DNA of 23,406 bases from Calditrichia bacterium (lineage in GTDB: Bacteria > Calditrichota > Calditrichia > RBG-13-44-9 > J075): positions 1-23,406 of the forward strand of contig JACKAP010000021.1 in the NCBI GenBank assembly GCA_020635015.1, read 5' to 3'. A program made the translations under genes and the position numbers. The notes beneath the pieces are model-generated. The model did no database searches and had not been told where the DNA came from. It saw only the letters and a program-made list of their open reading frames with translations. This document shows positions 22,627 to 23,406 of this stretch, in pieces. Position 1 is the first letter of the stretch. Every line of letters starts with the position of its first letter.

Positions 22627-23406
22627 CTTGCTACCCTCCCCAACTGCCGCTTTCGACTCACAATACGGCTTCATCGCCGTATAGAGCGCCTCGAAGGCCA
22701 CCGGGTAGGGATGCAGCACCCGGTAAGCCTCTCTCCCGGCAAAGGCTTTGACCAGCAGTTCGGACTGCAGCTCGGTCATGCTGTCGAGAAACGGGTTGCG
22801 CAGTTCGGGAAAGGCGAAGGTAAAGGCGCGGTAGTGCTCCAGAAACGGCATCAGCTCGTATTGATTGGAGCTGATCATCTGCTCGGCAATCGCTTCTGCG
22901 GCGTACGGTTCGACGGTTATCGACGCATCATCATGGCTCATGATCAGGAAGATCTTATCGATCGGAGCGGATTTGCAGAAGCGCTCCTGGAAGATGTCAT
23001 TCGGCTGCAGGCGCACGTTGAGCTGGCGCTTGAAGGCCGGCAGCGCTTCGCTGAGCACCTTCACCGGAAAGCTTTTGCGCAGGGGGCTTTTGCCCAGGCC
23101 GCGCCCAAGCGCATCCATGGTGTGTATGCTCTTGAAGAGCAGCTTCTTCTGACGGCTGATCTTGTCCTGCACATGGGGAATATGACGAAATTGCCAGTCC
23201 CACAGCCGGATCGGTTCGGCGATCCCGAAGCATTCGTCACCGCCTTCGGCGATGATGGTCCATTCGTCGGCAATATAAGCCGCGCCGTGATTGGCAAAAG
23301 CGAGCAGCCCTTCGGTTTTGCCCCCTTTGGCCCAGCCGGTGACCATATTCGCCACCCCGTTATAGAGAAAGGCGGAGGCGTGCAGCGGCAGATAGCGTTT
23401 GCTCAG
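22624..23406 (-). CDS. HPr-kinase-like P-loop protein, 5' end outside window
   Basis: The frame is open to the window edge, so 260 C-terminal residues are visible and the true start lies beyond 23406; a GTG at 23355 is inside the conserved region and is not the start. The visible part opens LPLHASAFLYNG, then a P-loop-like GWAKGGKTE (residues 24-32 of the fragment), and GAAYIADEW with a possible Walker B acidic pair. This layout (LHAS, P-loop, G..YI.DE) is that of HPr-kinase/phosphorylase-like domains in glycan and exosortase loci, with glutamate following GKT. No HPr is in the window, so the substrate is probably not HPr. The remaining about 200 residues have no motif I recognise. The stop codon is formed by the last hexamer of the adjoining array. 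Confidence 0.7.
   Translation of the reverse strand: MSKRYLPLHASAFLYNGVANMVTGWAKGGKTEGLLAFANHGAAYIADEWTIIAEGGDECFGIAEPIRLWDWQFRHIPHVQDKISRQKKLLFKSIHTMDALGRGLGKSPLRKSFPVKVLSEALPAFKRQLNVRLQPNDIFQERFCKSAPIDKIFLIMSHDDASITVEPYAAEAIAEQMISSNQYELMPFLEHYRAFTFAFPELRNPFLDSMTELQSELLVKAFAGREAYRVLHPYPVAFEALYTAMKPYCESKAAVGEGSK

Noticed and set aside
22476..22661. Ser-Gly repeat protein encoded by the CTGCCA array
   Set aside because: Simply the translation of the hexamer array in another frame; no start signal.

Overview
The window appears to be a bacterial chromosome segment of moderately high GC. There are no tRNA, rRNA, phage or IS signatures. It looks Gram-negative because of a Wzx/Wzy-type polysaccharide locus and a YbbA/LolD-type ATPase with a very large FtsX-like permease. 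Many starts lack a Shine-Dalgarno sequence and intergenic gaps are packed with short tandem repeats. I would guess an uncultured FCB-group/Calditrichota/KSB1-like lineage, with low confidence; no marker gene fixes the taxonomy.

Left part (1-7515, + strand), a mixed set: a membrane-anchored SpoIIE/PP2C-type phosphatase (154-1356), an ABC ATPase (1575-2258), a zinc-dependent medium-chain dehydrogenase (2431-3477), a single-domain STAS protein (3648-3953) and a 1133-residue FtsX-like permease (4114-7515). The phosphatase and STAS protein fit a partner-switching pair whose kinase is not here. The ATPase and permease fit one YbbA/YbbP-like transporter, although two unrelated genes lie between them. 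A 286-bp convergent junction (7516-7801) carries a 45-bp tandem repeat, two small hairpins and a heptamer array.

Right part (7802-23406, - strand), one co-directional exopolysaccharide/surface-glycan locus transcribed right to left: an HprK-like P-loop protein (cut by the window edge), a GT4 glycosyltransferase, a nucleotidyltransferase-thymidylate-kinase-like fusion, a Wzx flippase, a pseudo-methyltransferase-APH-kinase fusion, a Wzy/O-antigen-ligase-like protein, a stand-alone pseudo-methyltransferase, a stand-alone APH-like kinase, a stand-alone thymidylate-kinase-like protein, a polysaccharide deacetylase, a second GT4 glycosyltransferase and an AsnB-type amidotransferase. Glycosyltransferases, flippase and polymerase would assemble and export a glycan; deacetylase and amidotransferase would modify it.

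The headline observation is that the locus holds two versions of one three-part kinase module (pseudo-methyltransferase, APH-like kinase, thymidylate-kinase-like protein). In one version the parts are fused (methyltransferase to APH; thymidylate-kinase-like to a nucleotidyltransferase-like domain). In the other they are three separate, tightly packed genes. The versions flank the Wzy-like gene. With the HprK-like protein, five predicted phosphotransferases sit in one glycan locus, which suggests a phosphorylated glycan or precursor. This is inference.

Almost every gap holds a tandem array of 6-, 7- or 8-bp units. The same families recur kilobases apart, sometimes inverted, sometimes touching start or stop codons.
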